From: Bremerella alba
GTDB lineage: Bacteria > Planctomycetota > Planctomycetia > Pirellulales > Pirellulaceae
Reading direction: 5' to 3'
Length of the DNA: 64,000 nucleotides
Assembly: GCF_013618625.1 (NCBI RefSeq)
Contig: NZ_JABRWO010000006.1
Span: 124,001 to 188,000 of the forward strand
The position numbers were made by a program, and so were the translations under genes. This document shows positions 45,972 through 55,300 of this stretch, one piece after another. The notes below the pieces were generated by a model. The model searched no databases. It had not been told where the DNA came from and saw only the letters and a list, made by a program, of their open reading frames with translations. The number at the start of each line of letters is the position of its first letter. Position 1 is the first letter of the stretch.

Positions 45972-47273
45972 TTAACCGTGTTCTGCAATCGCGGAAGATA
46001 TCACAGGCTGCCGACCTTGGTTGGCGAAGTAAATAGCAGCGACAGCGAGTGCCAAGAGAGATGCTCCTAGAGCAACCCAGCATGCAGAGATAAAAAAGTT
46101 AAGGAAGTTCTCGCGACCAAGAAATAAGTTACGCGAAAACATAAGCACGACATAACCGAGATATCCGAACGCATCTGCAAGATACATCAGGAAGCCGAGA
46201 TTTCCTCGCTCTCGTGTCATTGCCAGCAAGCGTTCGAAGACCGTGGTATGAATGGCTACATACGGCAAATAGAGGCCAAAGCCTACGAGCACCATGAATT
46301 GAAACGCGCCAATCGATTGGGTCTGTTGACCAATCAAAGCCAAGGCCACCACGACAAAACCAAAGGCGCAGATACCTAGAGAAAGAAAGAAGGCCAGTCG
46401 ATTATTTCGGACGAGAATCGAAAGACCGTTCACGAACATCACACCTAATGCAACCCACATTTCAGATCGAGTGAAGATCGACGGGGGCGTTTCTTGACCC
46501 AGATCCCCCCACAACTCTGAGGCAAAGTCGGCCCGGATGCTACGTATGACAGTGATCAAAAGATAGATCCCAACCAATATCGAGAGCCCTAAAGCATACC
46601 GGCTAAACAACGACCATCGATCGTGCCGTGTCATCATATTGCGAGCTGACCTGGCGGCAATGTCTTGTTCGCTTGGCGCAGGAATTCTAGCTAACATTCC
46701 GACGCACACGCAAAGAGGGAGCAGAAAGATCAGGCCCGCTGTAAACGGCATCCAGTCTTCACGTACACCGTTGGACAATAACCACGCCCCGACCGATTTA
46801 GTAATGCCGTCGGCGAGTATAAAGCTAGTGCAAAGCCCGGCTACGAGAGCTTCGGTAACTCGTCGTCCTTCCAGGAAACCAAGCACCAACCCGAATACCA
46901 TTCCAAGAGATAAGCCATTAAGAAACAGCCCAATTGCATTCCATGGGCGTGGCATGATGCCGAACAAGGCAAGTGCTGCCTCGGCAGAAAGAATGAGCCC
47001 AAGCAGGACAATTGCCCTATGTTTCGGGGGCATCTCGGAAATGATCTTGATGCCAATGAACTTCGACAACATGTATCCCAAGACTTGGATAGAGACGACA
47101 ATGGTCTTGAAATCGATACCGCCAAAAGTCGTTCCTGAATATTCGGCTACTGTAAACGGCTTGCGAAAGCCATACATGCAAAAGTAGGTTCCAAACGCGG
47201 CGAAGACGGCCCAGAATGCCCAGAAAGAATCCGATCGCGTCGAGGGTGGATCCGGTACGGTTGCGGAACTCAT
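45972..47273 (-). CDS. DUF5690 family MFS-like membrane protein, candidate phosphonate transporter
   Basis: 433 aa, about 12 hydrophobic helices; begins SFWAFWAVFAAFGTYFCMYGF then RKPFTVAEYSG. MFS-like and matching my memory of DUF5690, a family seen beside phosphonate-catabolism genes. It is last of the minus-strand string and lies 50 bp after phnX. Role in phosphonate or organophosphorus compound uptake is inference from neighbourhood. Confidence 0.75.
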   Translation of the reverse strand: MSSATVPDPPSTRSDSFWAFWAVFAAFGTYFCMYGFRKPFTVAEYSGTTFGGIDFKTIVVSIQVLGYMLSKFIGIKIISEMPPKHRAIVLLGLILSAEAALALFGIMPRPWNAIGLFLNGLSLGMVFGLVLGFLEGRRVTEALVAGLCTSFILADGITKSVGAWLLSNGVREDWMPFTAGLIFLLPLCVCVGMLARIPAPSEQDIAARSARNMMTRHDRWSLFSRYALGLSILVGIYLLITVIRSIRADFASELWGDLGQETPPSIFTRSEMWVALGVMFVNGLSILVRNNRLAFFLSLGICAFGFVVVALALIGQQTQSIGAFQFMVLVGFGLYLPYVAIHTTVFERLLAMTRERGNLGFLMYLADAFGYLGYVVLMFSRNLFLGRENFLNFFISACWVALGASLLALAVAAIYFANQGRQPVISSAIAEHG

Positions 47274-47323
47274 GGATCAGAAGCTTCAAAGGGTTAATGG
47301 AAATGGGATGGAATCTGGACAAC

Positions 47324-48139
47324 CTACGGACGATCGCCTTCAGCAAGGCGTTGATTGATTTGGAGGATCACTCGTGGGAGTTCTTCGATCGATGGGATTG
47401 CAAAATGGCTTCCTGCATTCTGGAAGACTGACGCGGTATTTTTAAGGCGTTCCGTTTTTGTCTGGGGGTCTAATTGACAATAGTCATCAAAGCTCAGTCC
47501 TGTGATGCTGCTACTGTCGCATATGCCTACAGTCCAACAACCAGCATTTCGGCCTGCTTCGATATCCGCGACGGTATCGCCAATAGCGACGACGGTTTTC
47601 GGGGGAAATACATTCAATGCTTGCATGGCTTGAAAGAGCATCCATGGGGCTGGGCGACCTTTTGGCACATTGTCAGCACAGACATTGGCATCTGGTGTAA
47701 AACCCTGGTCGTTTGCAACGCGATAAACCAAATTCGCGGCGGCTTGAAAGTAGCCTGTTGTGCTCCCAACTTTAATGTTGTTCGCTCGTAGCGAATGAAT
47801 GACTTCCCTCAGTTGCGGCACGAGTTGGCCGTTTTGTTCGATCGCTTCTAGTTGATAAGGTACAAATTGATCGTACATCTGCGAGACGTCGGTATCTGTC
47901 CAGGGTGTCCCCTTCGAATCGTGCCAGCGTTTCGAGATCTCTTCGGTGCTGAGCATGGCAATGAGATGCTCAATCTTATTCAATCCCATCGGTTGACGAG
48001 CTTCTTCATCGGATACCTGGACTCCATGAGCCGCAAACACTTTGGCAAATGCGGTTGCCGGCGCGCATGAACCGAAATCGATTGTCGTCCCTGCCCAGTC
48101 AAATACGACAAGTTGAATGTTGCTGTATGGTGCGATCAT
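47324..48139 (-). CDS. phnX: Phosphonoacetaldehyde hydrolase (phosphonatase)
   Basis: 271 aa, HAD-superfamily hydrolase. Converts phosphonoacetaldehyde to acetaldehyde and phosphate in the cytoplasm through a lysine Schiff base. The nucleophile is D14 in VVFDWAGTTIDFGSCAPATAF, the cap-domain residues are M51 and K55 in QPMGLNKIEHLI with H58, each two positions after the Bacillus cereus M49, K53 and H56; later motifs STTGYF, GRPAPWM and AIGDTVADIEAGRNAG. The usual partner aminotransferase PhnW is not encoded nearby; instead an iron-type alcohol dehydrogenase lies 36 bp upstream. Confidence 0.94.
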   Translation of the reverse strand: MIAPYSNIQLVVFDWAGTTIDFGSCAPATAFAKVFAAHGVQVSDEEARQPMGLNKIEHLIAMLSTEEISKRWHDSKGTPWTDTDVSQMYDQFVPYQLEAIEQNGQLVPQLREVIHSLRANNIKVGSTTGYFQAAANLVYRVANDQGFTPDANVCADNVPKGRPAPWMLFQAMQALNVFPPKTVVAIGDTVADIEAGRNAGCWTVGICDSSSITGLSFDDYCQLDPQTKTERLKNTASVFQNAGSHFAIPSIEELPRVILQINQRLAEGDRP

Positions 48140-48175
48140 TGAATCCTAATTGGTAAGGTATCGTTAAATGTTGTG

Positions 48176-49381
48176 TTACCCGGCTGTGGCTTTTGGAGCT
48201 TCCGTTCTGCGTCGACTTCCGGTCGCAATCGTCGATCTACCCTGCAGAAGTGATAACAGATCTTCATGATTGGCCGTGCGCGGGTTGTTGGAAAGTCGTG
48301 CGGCGTTTACACGGCTCGTTAGCACTCTCAGGCTTTCCTCGGATTGGATACCTGCGGCGGCGAGAGTTGGGCTGCAGCCGAGCGAACTGACGAATGCTTC
48401 GACCTGTAGGCATGCATCTTCTACGGAAGCCACTTTTAAGATGTCGAGAATCAGCGATAGCCGCTGCCGTACGTGAGCAGCGCCTCGCTGATCGGCGCAG
48501 TCTGAGGTGGATACACCGAAGTTATACGCAAGGACACAGCTCAAGGTCGTTGCGACGGCTGCTCCGTGAGGAATTCCATAGTCGGCCGTAATCGCGTAGG
48601 AAATAGCGTGGGGGAGCGTCGTCTTGCTGATGTTGATTGCTTTTCCGGCGAGGTGCGAGGCAAGGCTCATCGCATGACGGGCTTCTGGTGTGGGGGCATT
48701 GGTAGCCGTAGGCAAGTGCTCGAAAGCCAGAGTCGCGGCGGACGTAGCGTACGCGACAGATTCGTCGGTAGCCCCCACTGCCCAGATCGACTCGATGGCC
48801 TGACAAAATGCGTCCAGACCTGTCGCCGCAGTCATTTTAGGAGGAACACTGTAAGTTAGTTCCGGATCCACAACAGCGACACACGGCAACAAGCAAGGAT
48901 CGGCAACGGAGTATTTCTTCCCCTCAATGTACACGACCGCGAAGTGAGTCGATTCGCTTCCTGTGCCTGCAGTTGTCGGGACGGCGATTAAGGGTAATGA
49001 ACCCTCCGAGAGAGCAATTCCGTTGACAGCAATGTCGTGAGGACTCGCCTTATGCTTTGTCATCGACGCAATCATTTTTGCAAGGTCGATCGCCGTGCCC
49101 CCACCCAGAGCAAGCACCAAGTCAGGATTGGCTGCCCGGCATTTTGCTACACCGCGCTCTACGTCTTCGATTTTCGGGTTGGGCTCGAAACCACTAAACA
49201 GCGTGATTGCATCAGGCGGCAAAAATTGTCGCAATTGAGTCGCAGCTCCTGAGAGATTGTATGCGACTTCGTCAACCACCAGAAACGTTCGCGTTGCGCC
49301 ATGCAACCGACAGATCCGTGGAATCTCTTTGAGGGAGCCCGCAGATAGATAAACCGTTTGCTGATTTCCAAGGTGCGACAA
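48176..49381 (-). CDS. Iron-containing alcohol dehydrogenase, candidate phosphonoacetaldehyde reductase / 2-hydroxyethylphosphonate dehydrogenase
   Basis: 401 aa, group III (iron-type) alcohol dehydrogenase. NAD-binding and metal blocks: LALGGGTAIDLAKMIA, PTTAGTGSESTHFAV, GLDAFCQAIESIWA, TLPHAISYAITADYGIPHGAAVA (metal-ligand histidines). The frame starts at a TTG at 49381; no ATG or GTG lies between that and the upstream stop, so TTG (or a rare ATT farther up) must serve. Next to PhnX, the most economical idea is interconversion of 2-hydroxyethylphosphonate and phosphonoacetaldehyde, a reaction known for this family (PhpC/FomC type) in phosphonate biosynthesis. Direction and substrate are inference. 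Confidence 0.82.
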   Translation of the reverse strand: MSHLGNQQTVYLSAGSLKEIPRICRLHGATRTFLVVDEVAYNLSGAATQLRQFLPPDAITLFSGFEPNPKIEDVERGVAKCRAANPDLVLALGGGTAIDLAKMIASMTKHKASPHDIAVNGIALSEGSLPLIAVPTTAGTGSESTHFAVVYIEGKKYSVADPCLLPCVAVVDPELTYSVPPKMTAATGLDAFCQAIESIWAVGATDESVAYATSAATLAFEHLPTATNAPTPEARHAMSLASHLAGKAINISKTTLPHAISYAITADYGIPHGAAVATTLSCVLAYNFGVSTSDCADQRGAAHVRQRLSLILDILKVASVEDACLQVEAFVSSLGCSPTLAAAGIQSEESLRVLTSRVNAARLSNNPRTANHEDLLSLLQGRSTIATGSRRRTEAPKATAG

Positions 49382-49440
49382 AGTTTCAGGCCCTTTTGTG
49401 GACGAAGTGTGACTCGAAATTCTGGCTGTTCGATTTCAAG

Positions 49441-50739
49441 TTAACTGTGTGACAATTGGTCGGTCGTGAGGGTAACATCCCACATGGGACGTCCTTCCAT
49501 TTGTAGCCATTCTGCATGTAGTAAGGCCGGCGATTGTGTGTTGTCGGCTTCCAGACGCAGCCAGACGTGAGGAACTGCTTCACCTCGGACCAGGTTGGGG
49601 TGAGGCACGTTGAGCTTGGGAATCGTGCGATCGTGAATCGGCGAAACGATAAACTGATGAATCGGATATCCTACCGTTTTCTCTGTGTCATACTTTAAGT
49701 GACGAGAGCAGTGGATATCGCCACCGATCAACACCACGCCAGAGATGTTGTTATCACCAATGAACTCGAAAAGAGCATTCCGTTCATGCGTGTAAGATCC
49801 CCAGTCGTCCGATTCGGTGTTCTCTTTGTCATCCCAGATCATGCCGCAAGCGATTAGCTTGAAAGGAGCAGTGGAAGCCAACAGTTCCTCTTTAAGCCAC
49901 TGCCACTGCTGCTTGCCCAAGAGTGTCGGCTGACTAGGATCGACAGGCGACTTTTCTGTCTGGGCAAACCATCGTGTATCAAGCAGGAAGACCTCAAGCG
50001 GACCATACTGGAACTTCGTGTAGATGCCGGACTGCTTGTGACCGTAATCGTGATTCGCTCGATACTCGATGAACGCTTGTCGTGTATTCTCTTTTCCTTT
50101 AAGTCGTCCATCAGAATCGTTGCGTCCGAAATCGTGATCGTCCCAAGTTCCCCAGGTAGGCGTATGGCTAATGAGGGATGCCAATTGTGGGACCTGAAGA
50201 AACGCCCGATGGTGCTGTCGGGCGACACTTAAATCGGTTGAGTCGATATACGGGGTATCGCCTAAAAGGACTAAGCCCTGAACGTCTCGCTGCTCCATCT
50301 GCGACCACAACTGGGAGGGCTTAGTAGCCGCACACGAGCCAAAAGCCAAGCAGACGCTATTCTCTTCAGCTGGATCGGGAGCCGTCTCGAAGTAGTAATC
50401 TTCCCCTGAAATCATCTGCCCGTTTGGGCCTGAAACCTTATATCGATATTTAAGTCCCGGTTGCATACCGGTGACAAGCCATGTCAAACAATAGTCGTTA
50501 TCGACCTTGGACTCGGCGTGGATAACACGATCTTCGGTGCCATCTTCCTTCAGGATGTGAAGCGTGTACGTGCCCGGTTCACTGGGCCGAAACCAAACCT
50601 TGGCATCAAGATGCGATACATGTCCCACCATCGGACCAGTGGCTTTCAGAATCGCCGGGTTTTTCCCTTCCGCAGATGTCGCTAAGAGAGATGCGGCCGA
50701 AACTGCAAGCATCGAGCGTCGATTTAAGTTATGAGCCAT
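49441..50739 (-). CDS. PhoD-like phosphodiesterase/alkaline phosphatase D, Tat-exported
   Basis: 432 aa from ATG 50739, chosen because it directly precedes the twin-arginine leader ([21 protein letters not shown], residues about 5-25); a longer in-frame start at 50892 is not conserved in character. Fibronectin-like N-terminal part ([19 protein letters not shown]), then the metallophosphatase body: [54 protein letters not shown]. Releases phosphate from phosphodi- or monoesters outside the cytoplasm. Second gene of the phosphonate string, so the operon may serve phosphorus acquisition generally. Confidence 0.9.
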   Translation of the reverse strand: MAHNLNRRSMLAVSAASLLATSAEGKNPAILKATGPMVGHVSHLDAKVWFRPSEPGTYTLHILKEDGTEDRVIHAESKVDNDYCLTWLVTGMQPGLKYRYKVSGPNGQMISGEDYYFETAPDPAEENSVCLAFGSCAATKPSQLWSQMEQRDVQGLVLLGDTPYIDSTDLSVARQHHRAFLQVPQLASLISHTPTWGTWDDHDFGRNDSDGRLKGKENTRQAFIEYRANHDYGHKQSGIYTKFQYGPLEVFLLDTRWFAQTEKSPVDPSQPTLLGKQQWQWLKEELLASTAPFKLIACGMIWDDKENTESDDWGSYTHERNALFEFIGDNNISGVVLIGGDIHCSRHLKYDTEKTVGYPIHQFIVSPIHDRTIPKLNVPHPNLVRGEAVPHVWLRLEADNTQSPALLHAEWLQMEGRPMWDVTLTTDQLSHS

Positions 50740-50971
50740 TGTTTGCTTCGTTTCCCTAGGTGGACAGCCGCATTTAATGGCTATCGCAAGAGTGTGACCC
50801 TCGGGGCAATAAATGTGCCGTACGAGAGCTATTCTTACTGGGAGTTGCCTGGCAGTCAACAAATGTGATGTGAAGTCGCTGTTAAGATTCACTCAGAATA
50901 GACAGTCAAATGAATTCAAGTAGCGCATTCAAATACGACTCAAGTGCAAAGAGTTTCACCGAGCGAAAGAA

Positions 50972-51535
50972 TTAGGCTTGCGGCGACTGGAAGATACAAA
51001 GCACGACAGCGGTTTTTTTGTAAGCGTTCACAAGGCGATGCGGCACACTGGCATCGAAGTAGAGACTGTCACCGGACTGTAGCTTGAAGACATCACCGTC
51101 GTATTCAAAGTCGACGTTCCCCGTTTGGACCAGCAAGAATTCCTCGCCCAGATGGGGCAAAGCCTCTTCCCGGGCAACCCCTGGGGGGATCGTGATCAAG
51201 AATGGGTCCATCGAGCGGGATTTGCGACGATGAGCCAGCGATTCGTAGACCGAAGTGTTTGCGTCCGATTGATCTCGTTCGACAACCTTCCGCTCGTTTT
51301 TTCGAACCATCGTTAACGATGGCTTTTCATCGAGTCCTTCGACTAGTTTGGAAGTAGGAACACCCAACGCCTTGGCAATCTCAGCTAATGCCGGCAACGA
51401 CGGAGTGACACGAAAGTTCTCGACTTTCGACAGCCAGCTGCGTGTTAATCCAGTGCGCGATGCTACTTCCTCCAACGTTAACCGTTGGTCGATGCGAAGT
51501 GAGCGGATTCGTTCTGCAAGTTCAACTAGGTTCAT
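50972..51535 (-). CDS. XRE-family regulator with C-terminal cupin domain
   Basis: 187 aa. N-terminal helix-turn-helix ([42 protein letters not shown]) and C-terminal small-molecule-binding cupin ([38 protein letters not shown]). The ATG at 51535 was chosen because it directly begins the HTH region; an in-frame start at 51658 adds unconserved sequence. A TATAAT lies exactly 6 nt upstream of ATG, suggesting a leaderless mRNA. First gene of the phosphonate string and probably its regulator. Confidence 0.9.
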   Translation of the reverse strand: MNLVELAERIRSLRIDQRLTLEEVASRTGLTRSWLSKVENFRVTPSLPALAEIAKALGVPTSKLVEGLDEKPSLTMVRKNERKVVERDQSDANTSVYESLAHRRKSRSMDPFLITIPPGVAREEALPHLGEEFLLVQTGNVDFEYDGDVFKLQSGDSLYFDASVPHRLVNAYKKTAVVLCIFQSPQA

Positions 51536-51541
51536 CGCGGT

Positions 51542-51547
51542 ATTATA
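51542..51547 (-). promoter_or_regulatory. Consensus -10 box at leaderless spacing before the XRE-cupin gene
   Basis: On the minus strand the sequence reads TATAAT-ACCGCG-ATG. With +1 about 7 nt after the -10, the transcript would begin at the A of the start codon. A weak -35 (TTGTGC) lies 16 bp upstream. No Shine-Dalgarno at usable spacing (an AAAGG is 18 nt away). Confidence 0.6.
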
Positions 51548-51620
51548 TTCTACCTTTAGATCGGCACAACAATACTTACTGCGATGAGTTTCCAGCTTTC
51601 TGTTCTCCCCTCTGCGCTGC

Positions 51621-52075
51621 CTAAAACTGGGACTTGGCCAGCTCAGAGCTGAGTGCATTCCAGCTCTTTATTAGATCGGAGAACTGTTGGCGCTGATCGG
51701 GACTCTACGAGAGACCATTCTTTTCGGAAGGATCGTTTTTGAGTTTGAGCAATTGCCACTTACTTAGTGAATCGAGACCATTGGCCGCGACGATTTTCTA
51801 GTGCTCGTCATGTAAGGCGACTCGTTTTCTTTGCCGCCAAAATAACGTTCGCCCTCTGGCCGAATCTTAGCGGAGTTCTCCCCGTGAGATAATCTGCTAG
51901 CCAAGGGCTGCAATTGAGACCTGCGTGCAACGCGCGACGTTTTTATTAAAAGCGGCAATTTGTGGCGTAATGACCAAGCCGTTTCCTGGGCAGCCAACTC
52001 GGCATATCCGAGAGTACCGGCGACCAAAAGCAAAAAACTTAGCGGCTGTAGCGAATCTGGGGCTTTCGCCTACGC
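51621..52075 (-). pseudogene. Remnant of a secreted sulfatase (signal peptide plus C-terminus, centre deleted)
   Basis: Read on the minus strand, a signal-peptide-like start (LSFLLLVAGTLGYAELAAQET, about 52051-51990) is followed by SHGENSAKIRPEG, and then, one frame over, RTLFWRQRKRVALHDEH, TAG at 51800-51798, KIVAANGLDSLSKWQLLKLKND and PSEKNGLS, TAG at 51707-51705, [21 protein letters not shown], and a final TAG at 51623-51621. This is the pattern of the last about 90 residues of planctomycete sulfatases (RTLFWR..., HDG.WKIV, W.LFDL..DPSE...DLS). The catalytic N-terminal two thirds, including the Cys-X-Pro-Ser-Arg site, are missing. So: internal deletion, at least one frameshift and two nonsense codons. 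The rest of the 51536-52389 gap contains no other gene I can support. Confidence 0.7.
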
Positions 52076-52389
52076 TGGCGTAGTAAAAATACTGAAGATA
52101 ACGCTGCCAATCCCCATCAGAGCAAACTTGCAATTGAGGGGATTTCGCTTGGAGTAGCCAAATATTAATGAGCAATGCATGAAGCTGGGTGGGCTCTCTT
52201 CAGTATTTTTTAATAGGACGAGTCGATCTAGCATAGGCAAGAAACCTTGACGAAAGCAAAAAATCTATGGATATTTAAGGTTCCCTCCTATCACTTCCGA
52301 GCGAAGTCTTAATTCCTGCCCATAGATTGTTGATTCGCCAAATCCCTTCGTATCCTCGCGAACCGGCCCCTTCTCAATAGGTACTGCTG

Positions 52390-55300
52390 ATGAGATCTCT
52401 TCACTGCCACCTACTTTCTCTAAGCTTGGCGATGGCTTGCCTTGGCGTAACGGTTCAGGCATCCGAGCCCGCCGTGATGTGGGACTTTGGCACAGAAGAA
52501 GAAACGCCGCTAATTGCGCATGGGGGCGTCCATCGAGATGTCCCTGGCCCACGTCCTCCTGCGTATCCCGATTTTGATGCAACGAATACCGCAGTCAAGT
52601 TTGATGGTCGGGGTGCTTATTTTTCATATGACGATCCGGGCCATCTCAGTCCTTTTGACTTTACCAATGGCGATCCAATAACTATCGAGGCTTGGGTAAA
52701 TGCTCGCGATCTGAAAGAGGGTGAAAACCTATACATCGTGGGCAAAGGTCGTACCGGGAATCCTGGCTTCGCTCCTGACAATCAGAACTGGGCTCTTCGA
52801 CTCAGAGGTGTTAAAGGAAAAGCATGCCTTAGTTTCCTATTCGCGACACCCAGTAAAGGATCGGGATCACCTTGGCATCGATGGACAACAAGCGATGGTT
52901 TTATCCCGCGAACAGGTTGGCATCACGTTGCCGTCACCTATGAGTTTGGCAAACCCGAGAGCATCGAAGGTTGGATTGACGGTAAGCAACTCCCCGGCGT
53001 TTGGGATATGGGCGGACCTACGACGGTGGCTCCTGTGGTTGACGACGACAGCGTTTGGATCGGGTCTTCCATGAGAGGAAACGCCTCGAGTTCGTTCCGT
53101 GGGTATCTCGATGCCGTGGCCGTTCATCGTATTGCACTAGATGCTAACACGCTCAAGGCACGATTTAGTCGGGTGGGCGAAGCTCCGAAGCCTGAGCCGC
53201 CACCTGAATCGATGCCGAAACTCGGGAAGCTACCTGCGGATCGTGTGACGGTCACCTTTCACGAAGGAATGCCGTCCCACACGCGCTGGCTCGATTTCGA
53301 TGAGGATTATCCTGCAGAAATTACCCGCTGGGAAACATCCGAGTTCCTCACGCCAAGGCTTCCTCAACGGTTTGACAGTTGGGGAATTCGAGATAGTTGG
53401 AAGGCACCAGTGCTTGTGAGAATGGCCGCCGATGTTTCATTGCCCGAAGGAGAACAAACCTTACTGCTCCGTGCACGCGGTTTAAGCCGACTATGGGTAG
53501 ACGGTAAGCTTGTCGCAAAGACTGGCGCCTTGCAAGGATCGCCAAGCGGTGAGGAGCCGATCACTCCGGTTGCCGATCCGCCGCTGCCAGGTCATCGGAT
53601 CAAGCAGCATCGTCTTCACGAGCAGACAGGCACATTTCTGGTTAGTAAGAAAGGGATGCACCGTGTTGTTGTCGAGACGATGGCAGGTGGAAAGAAGTTT
53701 CGTGCTGAGCCTGGCGAATTTACTGTCGCGATCCTTTCCCCTGAAGGTAAACTATACCACGTGCTAGGTCCGGCCGAAGGCCCAGACGCTCCACTCCCGT
53801 TGACGGATGAAGCGTTCGAAGGGGCTCTCACACGCATCGAGACTTCACTGTCATCGCACGACGACCATTCTCGCCGCGAGGCTGCCATCTCACGCGATCG
53901 GTTTTGGGGAAAACGCCATCAATTGGCCCAGCAGTGGGTCCAAAATAACCCGGGGCCAAATCTTCCTGAGCACTCGGAAGCGATAAGTCCCATCGACGCA
54001 TTCGTCGCGGATCGTATTCAAGATGCCAAGTCAGCATCTAAGGGAACATCACCGGAAGAAGCGAAGCATTTTCATTCGGAAGTTCTTCCAATTTTACGAA
54101 GCGAATGCTTCCGTTGTCATAGCGAAAAGGATTCCGGCGGTCTTCAGTTAAATTCACTCGAGATGGCGGTCTTTGGTGGTAACTCGGGGCCTGCAATTGT
54201 GCCTGGCGATGCGACTTCTAGTGAATTGATGGCTCGAATTCAGCACAAAGATGCCGATATGCGGATGCCCCCAACAGGCCAACCGCTCAGTCCGGAACAG
54301 ATCAAGACCCTGGAAGCGTGGATCAACGCTGGGGCAAAATGGCCCGAGTTACCACTTTCTCCTGAGGAAACGGAGTTCTCGCCAATTGTCAGCGATGCTA
54401 AATTCATTCGCCGGGCTTATCTTGATACGGTGGGAATCATACCTACAGAGGAAGAGGTTCGTCTCTTTCTAGAAGAGGACTCACCGAACAAACGCGCCAA
54501 GTTGATCGATCGCCTACTTGCCGATCCGCGATGGGCCGATCATTGGGTAAGCTATTGGCAAGACGTATTGGCCGAGAATCCAACACTGATCAACGCAACG
54601 CTCAATGCCAGCGGCCCTTTTCGTTGGTTCCTGCACGATGCCTTGCGCGATGATAAATCGCTTGACCGTATGGTCACCGAATTGATGATGATGCGAGGCA
54701 GTTCCGAAGACGGTGGTAGCGCTGGGTTTGCCAAAGCGGCGCAGAATGATTCGCCCTACGCTGCGAAAGGTCATGTCGTCGCTAACGCATTCCTGGGAAT
54801 TGAACTGCAGTGTGCCCGTTGTCATGACTCTCCGTATCACAGCACAACGCAAGAAGATCTATATGCACTTGCGGCAATGTTTGCCAGAAAGCCGCTTTCC
54901 GTTCCTAAATCAAGCTCTGTGCCGGTCGCATTCTTCGAGAGCCAGGATCGTGAACCGCTAATTCAAGTGACCCTTAAACCCGGCCAGGCGGTCAAACCAC
55001 AGTGGCCGTTCTCGGAGGTCACTGGCATTCAAGACAATGAAGCTTTGGCTACCTATCTCGAAAACGAAAAGGATAGCCGCGAGCGCTTAACAGCGTTGGT
55101 TACCGCTCCAGAGAATGAACGCTTTGCCGAGGTTTCCGTGAATCGTATTTGGAGGCGACTTATTGGTGCTGGAATTGTAGAGCCACCGCACGACTGGGAA
55201 GGAACCAAGCCTAGCCATCCGGAACTGCTAAAGTGGTTGGCCCGTGACTTCGTCGCACATGGATATAGCGTCAAGCATACTACGCGATTAATCATGAACT

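Noticed and set aside
51897-52175. 92-codon minus-strand frame overlapping the sulfatase remnant
   Set aside because: Runs in a different frame from the recognisable signal peptide and sulfatase C-terminus and shows no family pattern.
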